This document shows, one piece after another, positions 48,579-56,866 of a stretch of 64,000 nucleotides of DNA. Below the pieces are notes generated by a model. The model ran no database searches. It was not told where the DNA came from and was given only the letters and a program-made list of their open reading frames with translations. This stretch comes from Streptomyces sp. DG2A-72 (GTDB taxonomy: Bacteria > Actinomycetota > Actinomycetes > Streptomycetales > Streptomycetaceae): positions 7,278,001 to 7,342,000 of the forward strand of contig NZ_JASTLC010000001.1 of the NCBI RefSeq assembly GCF_030499575.1, read 5' to 3'. Numbering within the stretch: position 1 is the first letter of the stretch; each line of letters starts with the position of its first letter. Both the position numbers and the translations under genes were made by a program.

Positions 48579-48645
48579 GCTGATTCCTCCTCAGTCGTTT
48601 GCGTTTCGACGGGAATCAATCTGGCTGACCGACGCTGAGGGGAAC

Positions 48646-48671
48646 CTGAAGCCGCCTGAAGAGATCTTCAG
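48646..48671. promoter_or_regulatory. Phased hexamer repeats in the PepSY / response-regulator promoter
   Basis: CTGAAG at 48646 and 48656, and its complement CTTCAG at 48666, recur at exactly 10-bp steps, the spacing expected for an OmpR-family dimer. They lie 24-49 bases before the response regulator ATG and upstream of the divergent PepSY gene, so they could control both. Confidence 0.6.
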
Positions 48672-48694
48672 CTTGGCTTTGTCAGGCTGTACGC

Positions 48695-49411
48695 ATGCGC
48701 CCGCCCGTCTCCCACCACCACCCTGCTCGAGGCGCTTCGCGCCGCCCCTTTCGATTCTTGATCGTGGAGGACGAAAAGCGGCTCGCCCTGTCGCTCGCCA
48801 AGGGCCTGACGGCCGAGGGCTACGCCGTCGACGTCGTGCACGACGGCCGCGAAGGCCTGCACCGGGCGACCGAGGGGACGTACGACCTGGTGATCCTCGA
48901 CATCATGCTCCCTGGCCTCAACGGCTACCGCGTCTGCGCCGCCCTGCGCGCCGCAGGCCACGACGTGCCGATCCTGATGCTCACCGCGAAGGACGGGGAG
49001 TACGACGAGGCGGAGGGCCTCGACACGGGCGCGGACGACTACCTCACCAAGCCGTTCTCGTACGTCGTCCTGGTCGCCCGGATCAAGGCCCTGATGCGGC
49101 GACGGCAGGGCGCCGGGGCCTCGCCCGTGCACGTCCACGGCGATCTGAAGGTCGACACCGCCGCCCGCCGGGTCTTCCTGGCCGAGGACGAAGTGGCCCT
49201 GACCGCCAAGGAGTTCGCGGTCCTGGAGCAGCTCGTGCTGCGGGCCGGCGAGGTGGTGTCCAAGGCCGAGATGCTGGAGCACGTCTGGGACTTCGCGTAC
49301 GAGGGCGACCCGAACATCGTCGAGGTGTACATCAGCACCCTGCGGCGCAAGCTGCGCGCCGGGCTCATCCGGACGGTGCGCGGCGCCGGTTACCGGCTGG
49401 AGACGGCGTGA
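48695..49411 (+). CDS. OmpR-family response regulator
   Basis: 238 residues: receiver domain with FLIVEDEKRLALSLA, phospho-acceptor Asp69 in LVILDIMLPGLNG, the Lys in YLTKPFSYVVLVARI, and a winged-helix output domain (VALTAKEFAVLEQLVLRAG, DPNIVEVYISTLRRKL). The first 20 residues (PPVSHHHPARGASRRPF) are not part of the fold; the start could be further in, but ATG at 48695 is the only ATG. No strong ribosome-binding site precedes it. Its stop overlaps the kinase GTG (GTGA). Confidence 0.92.
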   Translation: MRPPVSHHHPARGASRRPFRFLIVEDEKRLALSLAKGLTAEGYAVDVVHDGREGLHRATEGTYDLVILDIMLPGLNGYRVCAALRAAGHDVPILMLTAKDGEYDEAEGLDTGADDYLTKPFSYVVLVARIKALMRRRQGAGASPVHVHGDLKVDTAARRVFLAEDEVALTAKEFAVLEQLVLRAGEVVSKAEMLEHVWDFAYEGDPNIVEVYISTLRRKLRAGLIRTVRGAGYRLETA

Positions 49412-50835
49412 GACGACGGCTCTTCGGCTCGGTACGCTCCCGGGCGACGCTCGGCGCCACTCTCGTCGTCGCCGTGGCGCTGCTCGCGGCCGGGACCGCC
49501 GTCCTGCTGTCCCTGCGGTCCAACCTCGTCGGCGAGGCGGGCACCCAGGCCGAGCGGTCCGCACGGGAGGTCGCCGCCGACCTCGCGGCCGGGACGGCGT
49601 ACGGCCGGCTCTCCCTGGACGACGACGACCAGCCGGTCCAGGTCGTCGACGCGGACGGCAGGCTCGTCGCGGCCAGCGAGAAGCTGGAGCGGATCAGCGG
49701 GACGGGCACGGACGCGGTACGGCCGCAGACGCCGGGGGGCAGCCCGGTGGAGGGCGACGACGACGATGACGACGACAGCGGCAGCGACGACGACCAGTCC
49801 CTGGAACCCGGTGAGATCGGCCGGCACACCACCTTCCACGACGGTTCCGCGACCATCGAGAGGGAGACGGCCGACTACCGGTTCGCCGAGGTCCATGTGA
49901 AGGTCCCGGGCAAGGGCGCGCTGACCGTCTACGCGGGCGCCCCGCTGTCCGCCGAGCAGAGCGCCGTCAACACCGCGCTGACCGTCATGCTGATCGGCTT
50001 CCCGCTGCTGCTCGGCGTCGTCGCGGGCGTGACCTGGCTGGTCACCCGGCGTGCGCTGCACCCGGTCGAGGGCATTCGCGGTGAGATGGCCGCGATCACC
50101 GCCTCCGAGGACCTGGCACGCCGGGTGCCGGTGCCGGACACGCACGACGAGGTGGCCCGGCTCGCCCGGACGACGAACGAGACGCTGGCCGCCCTCGAGA
50201 CCTCCGTGGAGCGCCAGCGGCGGTTCGTCGCCGACGCCTCCCACGAGCTGCGCAGCCCGATCGCGTCGCTGCGCACCCAGCTGGAGGTGGCCGCCGCCCA
50301 CCCGGAGTTGCTGGACCTGGACGGGGCGGTCGCCGACACCGTACGACTGCAGCACCTGGCCGCCGACCTGCTGCTGCTGGCCCGGCTGGACGCGGGGGAG
50401 GGGCCGGCCGACACACGCGTGGACCTCGCCGCGCTGGCCCGGGAAGAGGCCGCGGGCCGGACGGGCGTGACGGTCGATGCCCCCGATACGGTGGAAGTGG
50501 CCGGATCACGCGGGCAGTTGGGGCGGGTGCTCGCCAATCTCCTGGACAACGCGCAGCGGCACGCCAGATCGGCCGTCACCGTGGCCGTGCGGCGGGACGG
50601 GGGCCGGGCGGTGGTCGAGGTCGCCGACGACGGCGAGGGGGTGCCGGAGGCCGACCGGGAGCGGATCTTCGAGCGGTTCGTACGGCTGGACGCCGCCCGC
50701 AGCCGTGACGACGGCGGCGCGGGGCTGGGCCTCGCCATCGCCCGGGACGTCGCCGTACGCCACGACGGCACGCTCACGGTGCTGGACGCACCGGCAGGCG
50801 GAGCCCTGTTCGCACTCCGCCTGCCGCTCGCCTGA
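49408..50835 (+). CDS. Sensor histidine kinase with an acidic extracellular loop
   Basis: 475 residues: helix 1 (about 14-34), an extracellular domain of about 150 residues containing EGDDDDDDDSGSDDDQS, helix 2 (about 190-212), a HAMP linker (TRRALHPVEGIRGEMAAI), the HisKA helix with His279 in ADASHELRSPIASLRTQ, and the HATPase domain (NLLDNAQRHA, DDGEGVPEADRERIFERF, GGAGLGLAIARDVA). The Asp run looks able to bind divalent cations or a basic ligand. The GTG start overlaps the response regulator stop. It ends convergent with absC, eight bases away. Confidence 0.93.
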   Translation: MRRRLFGSVRSRATLGATLVVAVALLAAGTAVLLSLRSNLVGEAGTQAERSAREVAADLAAGTAYGRLSLDDDDQPVQVVDADGRLVAASEKLERISGTGTDAVRPQTPGGSPVEGDDDDDDDSGSDDDQSLEPGEIGRHTTFHDGSATIERETADYRFAEVHVKVPGKGALTVYAGAPLSAEQSAVNTALTVMLIGFPLLLGVVAGVTWLVTRRALHPVEGIRGEMAAITASEDLARRVPVPDTHDEVARLARTTNETLAALETSVERQRRFVADASHELRSPIASLRTQLEVAAAHPELLDLDGAVADTVRLQHLAADLLLLARLDAGEGPADTRVDLAALAREEAAGRTGVTVDAPDTVEVAGSRGQLGRVLANLLDNAQRHARSAVTVAVRRDGGRAVVEVADDGEGVPEADRERIFERFVRLDAARSRDDGGAGLGLAIARDVAVRHDGTLTVLDAPAGGALFALRLPLA

Positions 50836-50843
50836 TCAGGACG

Positions 50844-51320
50844 TCAGGGGCGCCCTCGCTGCCCGCGCAGGTGCTCTGCGATCGGCTTCAGCGCCTTGTC
50901 GAGTTCGGTCAGTGCCTCGGGGGACAGCAGATCGATGAAGTGCCTCCGCACAGACGCCACATGATGGGGCGCGACCTTCTTCATCGTCTCCATGCCGTGC
51001 TCGGTCAGCACCGCGTACAGCCCGCGGCGGTCGGACTCGCAGTTCTCGCGCCGCACCAGGTCCGCGTTCTCCATGCGGGTGATCTGGTGCGAGAGGCGGC
51101 TCTTGGACTGGAGGGTGGCGGACGCGAGGTCGCTCATCCGCATCCGTACGTCCTCCGACTCGGAGAGATTCACTAGGATCTCGTAGTCGTTCATCGTCAG
51201 GCCGAACGGCTGCAGGTCCTTCTCGAGCTGGTACGTCAACAGCCTGTTGACCTCCAGGTGGGTGCGCCAGGCGCACTGCTCCGCATCGGTCAGCCAGCGC
51301 GTGGCCGTCTCGGTCTCCAT
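50844..51320 (-). CDS. absC: MarR-family regulator AbsC
   Basis: 158 residues with the winged-helix core TMNDYEILVNLSESEDVRMR, MSDLASATLQSKSRLSHQITR and ENCESDRRGLYAVLTEHG (wing). The sequence matches my memory of S. coelicolor AbsC (SCO5405), which controls antibiotic production and the zinc-chelator coelibactin under zinc limitation. ATG start, A/T-rich region upstream (TACCTAAAAAGTTGAAAGGC) suggests an own promoter and possibly autoregulation. His-rich HHVASVRRHF near the end could bind zinc. Confidence 0.9.
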   Translation of the reverse strand: METETATRWLTDAEQCAWRTHLEVNRLLTYQLEKDLQPFGLTMNDYEILVNLSESEDVRMRMSDLASATLQSKSRLSHQITRMENADLVRRENCESDRRGLYAVLTEHGMETMKKVAPHHVASVRRHFIDLLSPEALTELDKALKPIAEHLRGQRGRP

Positions 51321-51339
51321 GAATGAAGTCTACCTAAAA

Positions 51340-51355
51340 AGTTGAAAGGCGAACT
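51340..51355. promoter_or_regulatory. Possible operator upstream of absC
   Basis: AGTTGAAAGGCGAACT has complementary ends (AGTT/AACT) around 8 bases and lies 20-35 bases before the absC start in an A/T-rich patch. The arms are short, so this is tentative. Confidence 0.25.
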
Positions 51356-51412
51356 AGTGAGGGTGGTGTGACTGCGTGCACGCGTTCGACGTCACACTCC
51401 GCAGACTACCGC

Positions 51413-52207
51413 TCACAGCCCGAAGCGACGCTGGAGGTCCCCCAGCTGTCCGGGAAGACGCGGTGCGCCCGGCTGCTGTCCGGGCCCTGTGTGTCCCCCC
51501 TGACCGCCGGGTACGCCGGCCTGCTGCGGGACCGCCCCCGTGGCCTGCTCGGTCATCAGGGTTTCGGTGGACTGCAGCAGGACCGTACCGGCTCCCACGA
51601 ACTCGAACTGATGCTCCTCTCCGGAGGCCCCGCCGAGGCCCGTCATCGCACGTAGACCGCCCATCAGGCCCGTCATGTAGCCGTGGTCGTAGTGATGGCA
51701 CGGCGACGGGCAGTCGGCCCAGCCGACGAGTGCCTGCGGGTCCACCCGGATCGGCGGTTCCATGAACACCACCGGACCGTTGGATGCGGCTACGAACTTG
51801 CCGGTTCCGATCAGCGTCAGAAAACCCGGAACGATCGACTGCTTGAGCGCGAGACTTGGCTGAAAAGCGAGCAGGTTGCCCGAGCGAATGGTCAGGTTGC
51901 CGTTCTCGAGGTCGTACGAATTCACGTCGAAGGCCCGGTCGGCGAGGAGCATCTTGCCCGATCCCTCCGCCACGACCCAGTCGCTCGCGTGCAGAGGCGA
52001 ATGAAAGGACGTACGGACCAGACGGTCCAAACGGCCGTGCCCGATGCCGTTGAAGTCGATCGAGCCGTAGTAGGCGATCATCTTCCCCTTCTGCAGGAAC
52101 CACTGGGTGCCCTTGAGCTCCACGCAGAAGGTGTACGAGTTCACGTTGTCGTCGGCGGGCAGGGTCATCGGGTCGTGGACGACGACGCCCGGAGTTCCGT
52201 AGGTCAC
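51413..52207 (-). CDS. AIM24 family protein, third of three
   Basis: 264 residues of beta-strand-rich sequence with the AIM24/DUF124 pattern: LQKGKMIAYYGSIDF, SGKMLLADRAFDVNSYDL, GNLLAFQPSLALKQS, FMEPPIRVDPQALVGWAD and FEFVGAGTVLLQS near the end. A Pro/Gly/Gln-rich tail (GVPGGQGGHTGPGQQPGAP) is unique to this copy. A PSPCHHYDHGY insertion with Cys and His could bind a metal. The GTG start has GGAGG seven bases upstream and overlaps the stop of the preceding AIM24 gene. The biochemical role of bacterial AIM24 proteins is not known to me. Confidence 0.85.
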   Translation of the reverse strand: MTYGTPGVVVHDPMTLPADDNVNSYTFCVELKGTQWFLQKGKMIAYYGSIDFNGIGHGRLDRLVRTSFHSPLHASDWVVAEGSGKMLLADRAFDVNSYDLENGNLTIRSGNLLAFQPSLALKQSIVPGFLTLIGTGKFVAASNGPVVFMEPPIRVDPQALVGWADCPSPCHHYDHGYMTGLMGGLRAMTGLGGASGEEHQFEFVGAGTVLLQSTETLMTEQATGAVPQQAGVPGGQGGHTGPGQQPGAPRLPGQLGDLQRRFGL

Positions 52208-52854
52208 AGCTTTTCCTCCGAGGCCTGGACGTACACCGCGCCGTTGCCGCTCAGCTCCAGTTGGAACGCCTCGCCGGAGCCGCGGCCCACCATGTCCCGC
52301 CAGCCCAGGGCTGTGGACAGCTTGTTGCGCACGTCGCCGTGGTGGGCGACGTACGCCTGGGGGTCGACATGGACGGGCCGCTGGGGGGTGATCGGTATCT
52401 CGAAGACACCGCCGTGCGCCATCACCGCGACCGCGCCCTGTCCCTTGAGGGTGGTGGTGAACAGCCCCTGGCCCGACACCTGGCCGCGGACCATGCCCAT
52501 GACGCCGCCCTGGGAACCGAGGAACATCGTCCCCTGCTGAAGGGTGCCCTCGAAGGCGAGCAGCCGGTCCGCCTCCACACACAGCGTGTCGCCGGCGAGG
52601 TTGATCACCTGGACGTGGTGGCCGCCGTGCCCGAACAGCACCGTGCCGCTGCCCTCGACGGTCATCAGCGGCGTGTCCTCATTGGCGACCCGGCGCCCGA
52701 TCATCGACATGATTCCGCCCTGGCCCCCGGCCGTGTTGGGCGTGAAGGACACCTCGCCCTTGTAGGCGAGCATGGCGCCGCGCTGACTGAACAGCCGCTG
52801 GCCGGGCATGACGGTCGCCTCGACCATCTTCGAGTTGATCTCACGAAAGCCCAT
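52204..52854 (-). CDS. AIM24 family protein, second of three
   Basis: 216 residues with the same fold markers: SQRGAMLAYKGEVSF, GSGTVLFGHGGHHVQVINL, RLLAFEGTLQQGT, SGQGLFTTTLKGQGAVAV and PVHVDPQAYVAHHG, then ELSGNGAVYVQ at the end. Start at the ATG at 52854, preceded by GGGGGA; it overlaps the stop region of the first gene, and its own stop overlaps the next start. The Gly/His cluster (FGHGGHHVQ) is notable. Confidence 0.87.
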   Translation of the reverse strand: MGFREINSKMVEATVMPGQRLFSQRGAMLAYKGEVSFTPNTAGGQGGIMSMIGRRVANEDTPLMTVEGSGTVLFGHGGHHVQVINLAGDTLCVEADRLLAFEGTLQQGTMFLGSQGGVMGMVRGQVSGQGLFTTTLKGQGAVAVMAHGGVFEIPITPQRPVHVDPQAYVAHHGDVRNKLSTALGWRDMVGRGSGEAFQLELSGNGAVYVQASEEKL

Positions 52855-52855
52855 G

Positions 52856-53488
52856 TCACACATCCCCCGCGACGGTGTTCCGCTCACTGGGCTGGACATA
52901 CACGAGCCCATCCCCCTCGAAGCGGATCTGGAAGGCCTCACCGCCGCCCTCGCCCATGAACGTGCGGAACGTCACACCGGACTGGAAGGACTGCCGCAGA
53001 TTCCCCTGATGCGCCACATAGGCCCCCGGGTCGACGCTCAGCGGATATTGCGGACTCACCCGCAGCGCCACAGCCGGCCCGTCGGACATGATCGCCGCCT
53101 GGCCATGCCCCTCGACGGTCGTCGTGAACAGCCCGTTGCCCTGCGAGGCGCCGCGCACCCCCGTGAAGGACGTGCCCGTCCGCAGTCCGGAGTCGGTCGC
53201 CAGCAGGTTGCTCGACTCCACGTACAGCTTGTCTCCCTGGAGGCTCACGAGGTTGATCTCGGACGCCCGGTCCGCGAACCAACAGGTCCCCTGCCCCCTC
53301 ACCTCCATCACCGTCATCTGCTCCCCGGTGATCCGCCGCGTCACCATCCCGCGGATGCCCTCACCGCCGCCGCTCAGCTTCTTGAAGGCCATCTGCCCGT
53401 CGTACGCGACCATCGAGCCGTTCTTCGCCTTCACGGCGTCCCCGGTCATGTCGACGGCGAGCACCTTGCTGCCTTGAAGTCGGAACAT
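52856..53488 (-). CDS. AIM24 family protein, first of three
   Basis: 210 residues: NGSMVAYDGQMAFKKL, GQGTCWFADRASEINLVSL, NLLATDSGLRTGTSF, GNGLFTTTVEGHGQAAIMS, PLSVDPGAYVAHQG and RFEGDGLVYVQPSE. Start at the ATG at 53488 (MFRLQGSKV); a longer frame begins at 53527 but has no better site. It leads a tight three-gene operon in which all members are homologous, so they may form a mixed oligomer. The upstream 194 bases to the divergent DUF3817 gene contain CCCCTAGGGG near 53570. Confidence 0.87.
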   Translation of the reverse strand: MFRLQGSKVLAVDMTGDAVKAKNGSMVAYDGQMAFKKLSGGGEGIRGMVTRRITGEQMTVMEVRGQGTCWFADRASEINLVSLQGDKLYVESSNLLATDSGLRTGTSFTGVRGASQGNGLFTTTVEGHGQAAIMSDGPAVALRVSPQYPLSVDPGAYVAHQGNLRQSFQSGVTFRTFMGEGGGEAFQIRFEGDGLVYVQPSERNTVAGDV

Positions 53489-53682
53489 CGCCACGGTGCG
53501 AAGGTAGCCGCAGCCGGTGTCCGCCAACAGGTCCCACGGGTGGAGATCGACCCTGACCGCACCCCTAGGGGCGGAGCGGGCCGCACCCCCGCCCGCGCGC
53601 CCCCACAGCCGTTTGCCACAATGGACGGACGTTTGTGCTCGTGTTCACAAGCAGTCGACGCCTCTCCCACCGAAGGTGACCC

Positions 53683-54027
53683 GTGGACCTCAAGACCGCC
53701 GCCGCCCTCCGCCGCCTCCGCCTCGTCTCGGCCCCCGAGGCCGTCTCGTTCCTGCTCCTGCTGGTCTGCTCGGTGCTGAAGCGGACCACGGACTTCAACG
53801 CGGTGCCCGTGATGGGCATGATCCACGGCGTTCTCTTCATCCTGTACGTGATCTTCTGGGCGGACGCCTGGAACCGTACGAAGTGGTCCCCGAAGACCGC
53901 CGCCCTGTACTTCGTCCTCTCCGTCCTGCCCACCGGCGGCTTCTTCGCCGAGCGCAAGCTCAAGCGCGAGACCGAGAACGCGGTGATCGCCTCCCGCGCC
54001 CGCAAGGAAGGGATCGTGAACGCGTGA
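53683..54027 (+). CDS. DUF3817 family membrane protein
   Basis: 114 residues with three hydrophobic helices (about 20-36, 43-62 and 71-88) and a basic, Lys/Arg/Glu-rich C-terminus. The [20 protein letters not shown] and [20 protein letters not shown] stretches match DUF3817. A paralogue lies at 62720 beyond the accessory block. GTG after GAAGGTG. Its stop overlaps the start of the thiamine-binding-like gene, so the two are coupled. Function unknown. Confidence 0.88.
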   Translation: MDLKTAAALRRLRLVSAPEAVSFLLLLVCSVLKRTTDFNAVPVMGMIHGVLFILYVIFWADAWNRTKWSPKTAALYFVLSVLPTGGFFAERKLKRETENAVIASRARKEGIVNA

Positions 54028-54320
54028 TCGTCGCCTTCTCCGTGACGCCGCTGGGCGTCGGCGAGGACGTGGGGGAGTACGTCGCCGACGCCGTCCGCGT
54101 GGTCCGCGAGTCCGGCCTGCCCAACCGAACGGACGCGATGTTCACGTCGATCGAGGGCGACAGCTGGGACGAGGTCATGGACGTCGTCAAGCGAGCGGTC
54201 GCCGCGGTCGAACAGCGCGCCCCGCGCGTGTCCCTGGTCCTCAAGGCGGACATCCGCCCCGGCGTGACCGACGGTCTCACCTCCAAGGTGGAGACGGTGG
54301 AGCGACACCTGGCCGAATAG
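54024..54320 (+). CDS. MTH1187/YkoF-type thiamine-binding family protein
   Basis: 98 residues forming one ferredoxin-like domain: [39 protein letters not shown] and [20 protein letters not shown]. These match the MTH1187 family, small proteins that bind thiamine or its derivatives. The GTG start is inside the stop of the DUF3817 gene. A perfect T-tailed hairpin follows. Ligand binding here is by family only. Confidence 0.88.
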   Translation: MIVAFSVTPLGVGEDVGEYVADAVRVVRESGLPNRTDAMFTSIEGDSWDEVMDVVKRAVAAVEQRAPRVSLVLKADIRPGVTDGLTSKVETVERHLAE

Positions 54321-54341
54321 GCGGCACGCACACCAGCAGCG

Positions 54342-54375
54342 AACCCCGGCCCGACAAGGGCCGGGGTTTTCTCGT
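54342..54375 (+). terminator. Terminator after the thiamine-binding-like gene
   Basis: AACCCCGGCCC (54342-54352) and its perfect complement (54358-54368) with a GACAA loop, followed by TTCTCGTT. It separates the backbone genes from the TetR-controlled operon. Confidence 0.85.
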
Positions 54376-54383
54376 TCCATCCC

Positions 54384-54445
54384 TTTGAGCGATCGCTCAA
54401 AAAACTGCTACGCTCCCGCCCAAGCAGTTTGAGCACACGCTCAAA
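54384..54445. promoter_or_regulatory. Twin palindromic operators of the SRPBCC/DUF4166/tetR operon
   Basis: TTTGAGCGATCGCTCAAA (54384-54401) and TTTGAGCACACGCTCAAA (54428-54445) are the same 18-bp TTTGAGC-N4-GCTCAAA palindrome, centres 44 bp apart. Between them AACTGCT (54403-54409) and AGCAGTT (54423-54429) form another inverted repeat. TTGAGCG-type palindromes are common TetR-family sites, and a TetR gene ends this operon, so autorepression is likely. Confidence 0.75.
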
Positions 54446-54481
54446 AACCTGCTCACACAACACTCACCAGGGGGATGAACG

Positions 54482-55234
54482 ATGGGTCTCTACATAGAGG
54501 CATTCATACGCGCCGACCTCGACGACCTCTGGACCCGCACCCAGGACCCCGCCCAGCACCAGCGCTGGGACCTCCGCTTCAGCGAGATCGACTACCTCCC
54601 GCGCACCGAAGGCGAGCCGCAGCGCTTCCGCTACGCCACGCGCGTGCTGCCCTTCCTCACCATCGCCGGCACCGGAATCTCGGCCGGCGAGAAGGAACGC
54701 CCCGACGGCACCCGCACCTCGGCCCTGCGCTTCGCCTCCTCGCACCCCCTCTCCCTCCTCGCCGAGGGCAGCGGCTACTGGCGCTACGTCCCCGACGGCG
54801 ACGGAGTCCGCTTCCTCACCGGCTACGACTACCGCCCCCGCTGGGGCGCCTTCGGCGCACTGACCGACCGCCTCGTCCTGCGCCCCCTGATGGGCTGGGC
54901 GACGGCATGGTCCTTCGACCGCCTCCGCCTCTGGCTGGAGCGCGGTATCACGCCCGAGCGAGCGCTGCTGAACTGGCTGGCGGAAATGGCCGTACGAGCC
55001 CTGACCCTCACGCTCGCCGCCACGGCCCTGCTCAAGGCCTCCTCCCTCACCCTCTTCGGCCCGCTCGCGCCGACGATGGCGTACGTCTACCCCCTCTTCC
55101 TGACGCTCGCCATCTGCGCGGCCTTCCTCAAGTCCCCCCTCGCCTGCACGCCCGCGGCACGCCGCTGCCTGCGCATCCCACCCACGCGCGCGCGTGCCCC
55201 GCGCGTCCTGCGCACGCTGAAGGAGCTGCCATGA
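54482..55234 (+). CDS. SRPBCC-domain protein with C-terminal membrane helices
   Basis: 250 residues. Residues about 1-130 are a START/SRPBCC-like ligand-binding fold (IEAFIRADLDDLWTRTQDPA, QRWDLRFSEIDYLPR, GSGYWRYVPDGDGVRFLTGY), followed by two or three hydrophobic helices (about 160-215) and an Arg/Pro-rich tail. The domain usually holds a hydrophobic small molecule. The gene is first in a three-gene operon behind two palindromic operators; its stop overlaps the next ATG. Ligand unknown. Confidence 0.8.
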   Translation: MGLYIEAFIRADLDDLWTRTQDPAQHQRWDLRFSEIDYLPRTEGEPQRFRYATRVLPFLTIAGTGISAGEKERPDGTRTSALRFASSHPLSLLAEGSGYWRYVPDGDGVRFLTGYDYRPRWGAFGALTDRLVLRPLMGWATAWSFDRLRLWLERGITPERALLNWLAEMAVRALTLTLAATALLKASSLTLFGPLAPTMAYVYPLFLTLAICAAFLKSPLACTPAARRCLRIPPTRARAPRVLRTLKELP

Positions 55235-55911
55235 CGTCGATCTTCCGCACGGTGATGGGCACGGACTTCGACCGCCTCCACCCCCAGCTGCAGCGCCGCT
55301 TCTCGGTCGGCCTGTCCACCGGCGAGGCGTGCACAGGCCAAGGCGTCATGCACCGCATCTGGCACGGCGGCCCGTGGGTCAAACCCTTCCTCACCCTCGG
55401 CACAACCCGGAACATCCTCGTCCCGCGCACCGGCCGGAACGTCCCCTTCACCATCGAGAACGTCCCGTACGTGGACACCTACGGCCGTGAGACGGTGACC
55501 TTCGTGCGCACCTTCGACCTGCCCGGCCGCCCCCGCCGCTTCGACGCCCAGATGGTGCTGAGCCCCAAGGGCGACCGAATCCTCGACTACCTCGGCACCC
55601 ACCAGCACCTGGCGACCAACCTCCGCTTCAGCGCGGAGCCCGACGGCTCCCTCCTGATCCGCTCCGGCGAACACCGCTTCCGGGAGGGCCCGGTGGACGT
55701 ACACGTCCCCGAACTGATCGGCGCGACCGCGCAGGTGAGGGAGAGCTACGACGACCGCACGGCCCGCTTCCGCATCCAAGTCCAGGTCGTGAACCGCTAC
55801 TTCGGCCCGCTGTTCGGCTACGAGGGTTCGTTCAAGGCGACGTACACGGACATACAACGATGCGGTGTACGCCCCGGACTCCGCCCCGTCCGCGAGGAGT
55901 CCCGCGCATGA
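55231..55911 (+). CDS. DUF4166 family protein
   Basis: 226 residues with FDRLHPQLQRRFSVGLST, the HRIWHGGPWVKPFL segment, VPFTIENVPYVDTYGRE, FVRTFDLPGRPRRFDAQM and NRYFGPLFGYEGSF near the end, all typical of DUF4166. The family is often found fused or adjacent to saccharopine-dehydrogenase-like or SRPBCC proteins; its function is unknown to me. Coupled by ATGA overlaps to the SRPBCC gene before it and the TetR gene after it. Confidence 0.83.
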   Translation: MTSIFRTVMGTDFDRLHPQLQRRFSVGLSTGEACTGQGVMHRIWHGGPWVKPFLTLGTTRNILVPRTGRNVPFTIENVPYVDTYGRETVTFVRTFDLPGRPRRFDAQMVLSPKGDRILDYLGTHQHLATNLRFSAEPDGSLLIRSGEHRFREGPVDVHVPELIGATAQVRESYDDRTARFRIQVQVVNRYFGPLFGYEGSFKATYTDIQRCGVRPGLRPVREESRA

Positions 55912-56558
55912 GCCCCGAGACGGCGAAGTCTCTCGAGACCAAGACCAGACTCCTCGAGGGCGCGCTGCGGACGCTCACCGAGCAGGGCATCGCCAAGACC
56001 TCGGCCCGCACCGTGGCAGCCACCGCCGGGGTCAATCAGGCGCTGGTCTTCTACCACTTCGGTTCGGTGGACGAACTGCTGGCGGCGGCGTGCCGGTACG
56101 GGGCCGAGCAGACAGTCGCCCGCTACCGCCCGCGCCTCGCCGCGGTCACGTCCCTCTCCGAACTCCTCACCGTGGGCCGGGAGATCCACGAACAGGAACG
56201 CGCCGGAGGCCATGTCGCCCTCCTCGGCCAGCTCCTCGCCGGCGCCCAGACCCACGAGAACCTCGGCCCGGCCACGGCGGCGGGGCTCGACCTGTGGATC
56301 GTCGAGATCGAGAAGGTCCTCACCCGAGTCCTGACGGCGACACCCTTCGGGGAGTTCGCGGACCCGGCGGGGCTGGCGCGCGCGGTTGCCGCGTCCTTCG
56401 TAGGCATCGAACTGTACGAAGGGGTGGACGCGGTCGGGGCGACCGCCGCGCTGGACGCCCTGGAGCAACTCGGGTTTCTTGTCGGGGCGTTGGAGGAACT
56501 GGGACCCGTAGCGCAACGGGCGGTACGCCACCACCTCCGCCGGACCAGCCGACGCTGA
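55908..56558 (+). CDS. TetR-family transcriptional regulator
   Basis: 216 residues: HTH at about 8-55 (KTRLLEGALRTLTEQGIAK, TSARTVAATAGVNQALVFYH and FGSVDELLAA), then an all-helical ligand/dimer domain. The ATG at 55908 overlaps the stop of the DUF4166 gene; an upstream in-frame ATG at 55860 lies inside that gene. It is the last gene of the operon and the obvious ligand of the two TTTGAGC palindromes in front of the operon. Confidence 0.92.
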   Translation: MSPETAKSLETKTRLLEGALRTLTEQGIAKTSARTVAATAGVNQALVFYHFGSVDELLAAACRYGAEQTVARYRPRLAAVTSLSELLTVGREIHEQERAGGHVALLGQLLAGAQTHENLGPATAAGLDLWIVEIEKVLTRVLTATPFGEFADPAGLARAVAASFVGIELYEGVDAVGATAALDALEQLGFLVGALEELGPVAQRAVRHHLRRTSRR

Positions 56559-56741
56559 CAACCCGGCACCCGGCGTCGGTGCTGGCCCGGGGTGGGTCGC
56601 GCAGCCCGGCGCTGACGGGGCGCCGCCTGCGCCCACCCGTGCCGCCCCAGGCGGCACGCATGCCCGCAGCTAGGCGGGACGCCCCGGCGTCCTGCGGCGC
56701 ATGCCACCACGCACCCGCGGTCGCCCACGGCGAGAAGGGGA

Positions 56742-56840
56742 CGCGGTGGGGGTGTCCGCCCGCAGCGGTTGTCGCGTCAACACGGGCACCTCTGTCAGAG
56801 ACCGAGCCGCGACGTTCCGAGGACGGACACCCCCACCGCG
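56742..56840. repeat. 17-bp perfect inverted repeat with 65-base loop
   Basis: CGCGGTGGGGGTGTCCG (56742-56758) is exactly complementary to 56824-56840. The loop is mixed sequence. No T-run follows, so it is not a standard terminator. Confidence 0.75.
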
Positions 56841-56866
56841 GCCCCGCCCCCACCACGAACCAAAGG

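Noticed and set aside
47941..49407. Upstream extension of the histidine kinase frame
   Set aside because: It overlaps the PepSY gene and response regulator; the GTG at 49408 in the GTGA overlap is the natural start.
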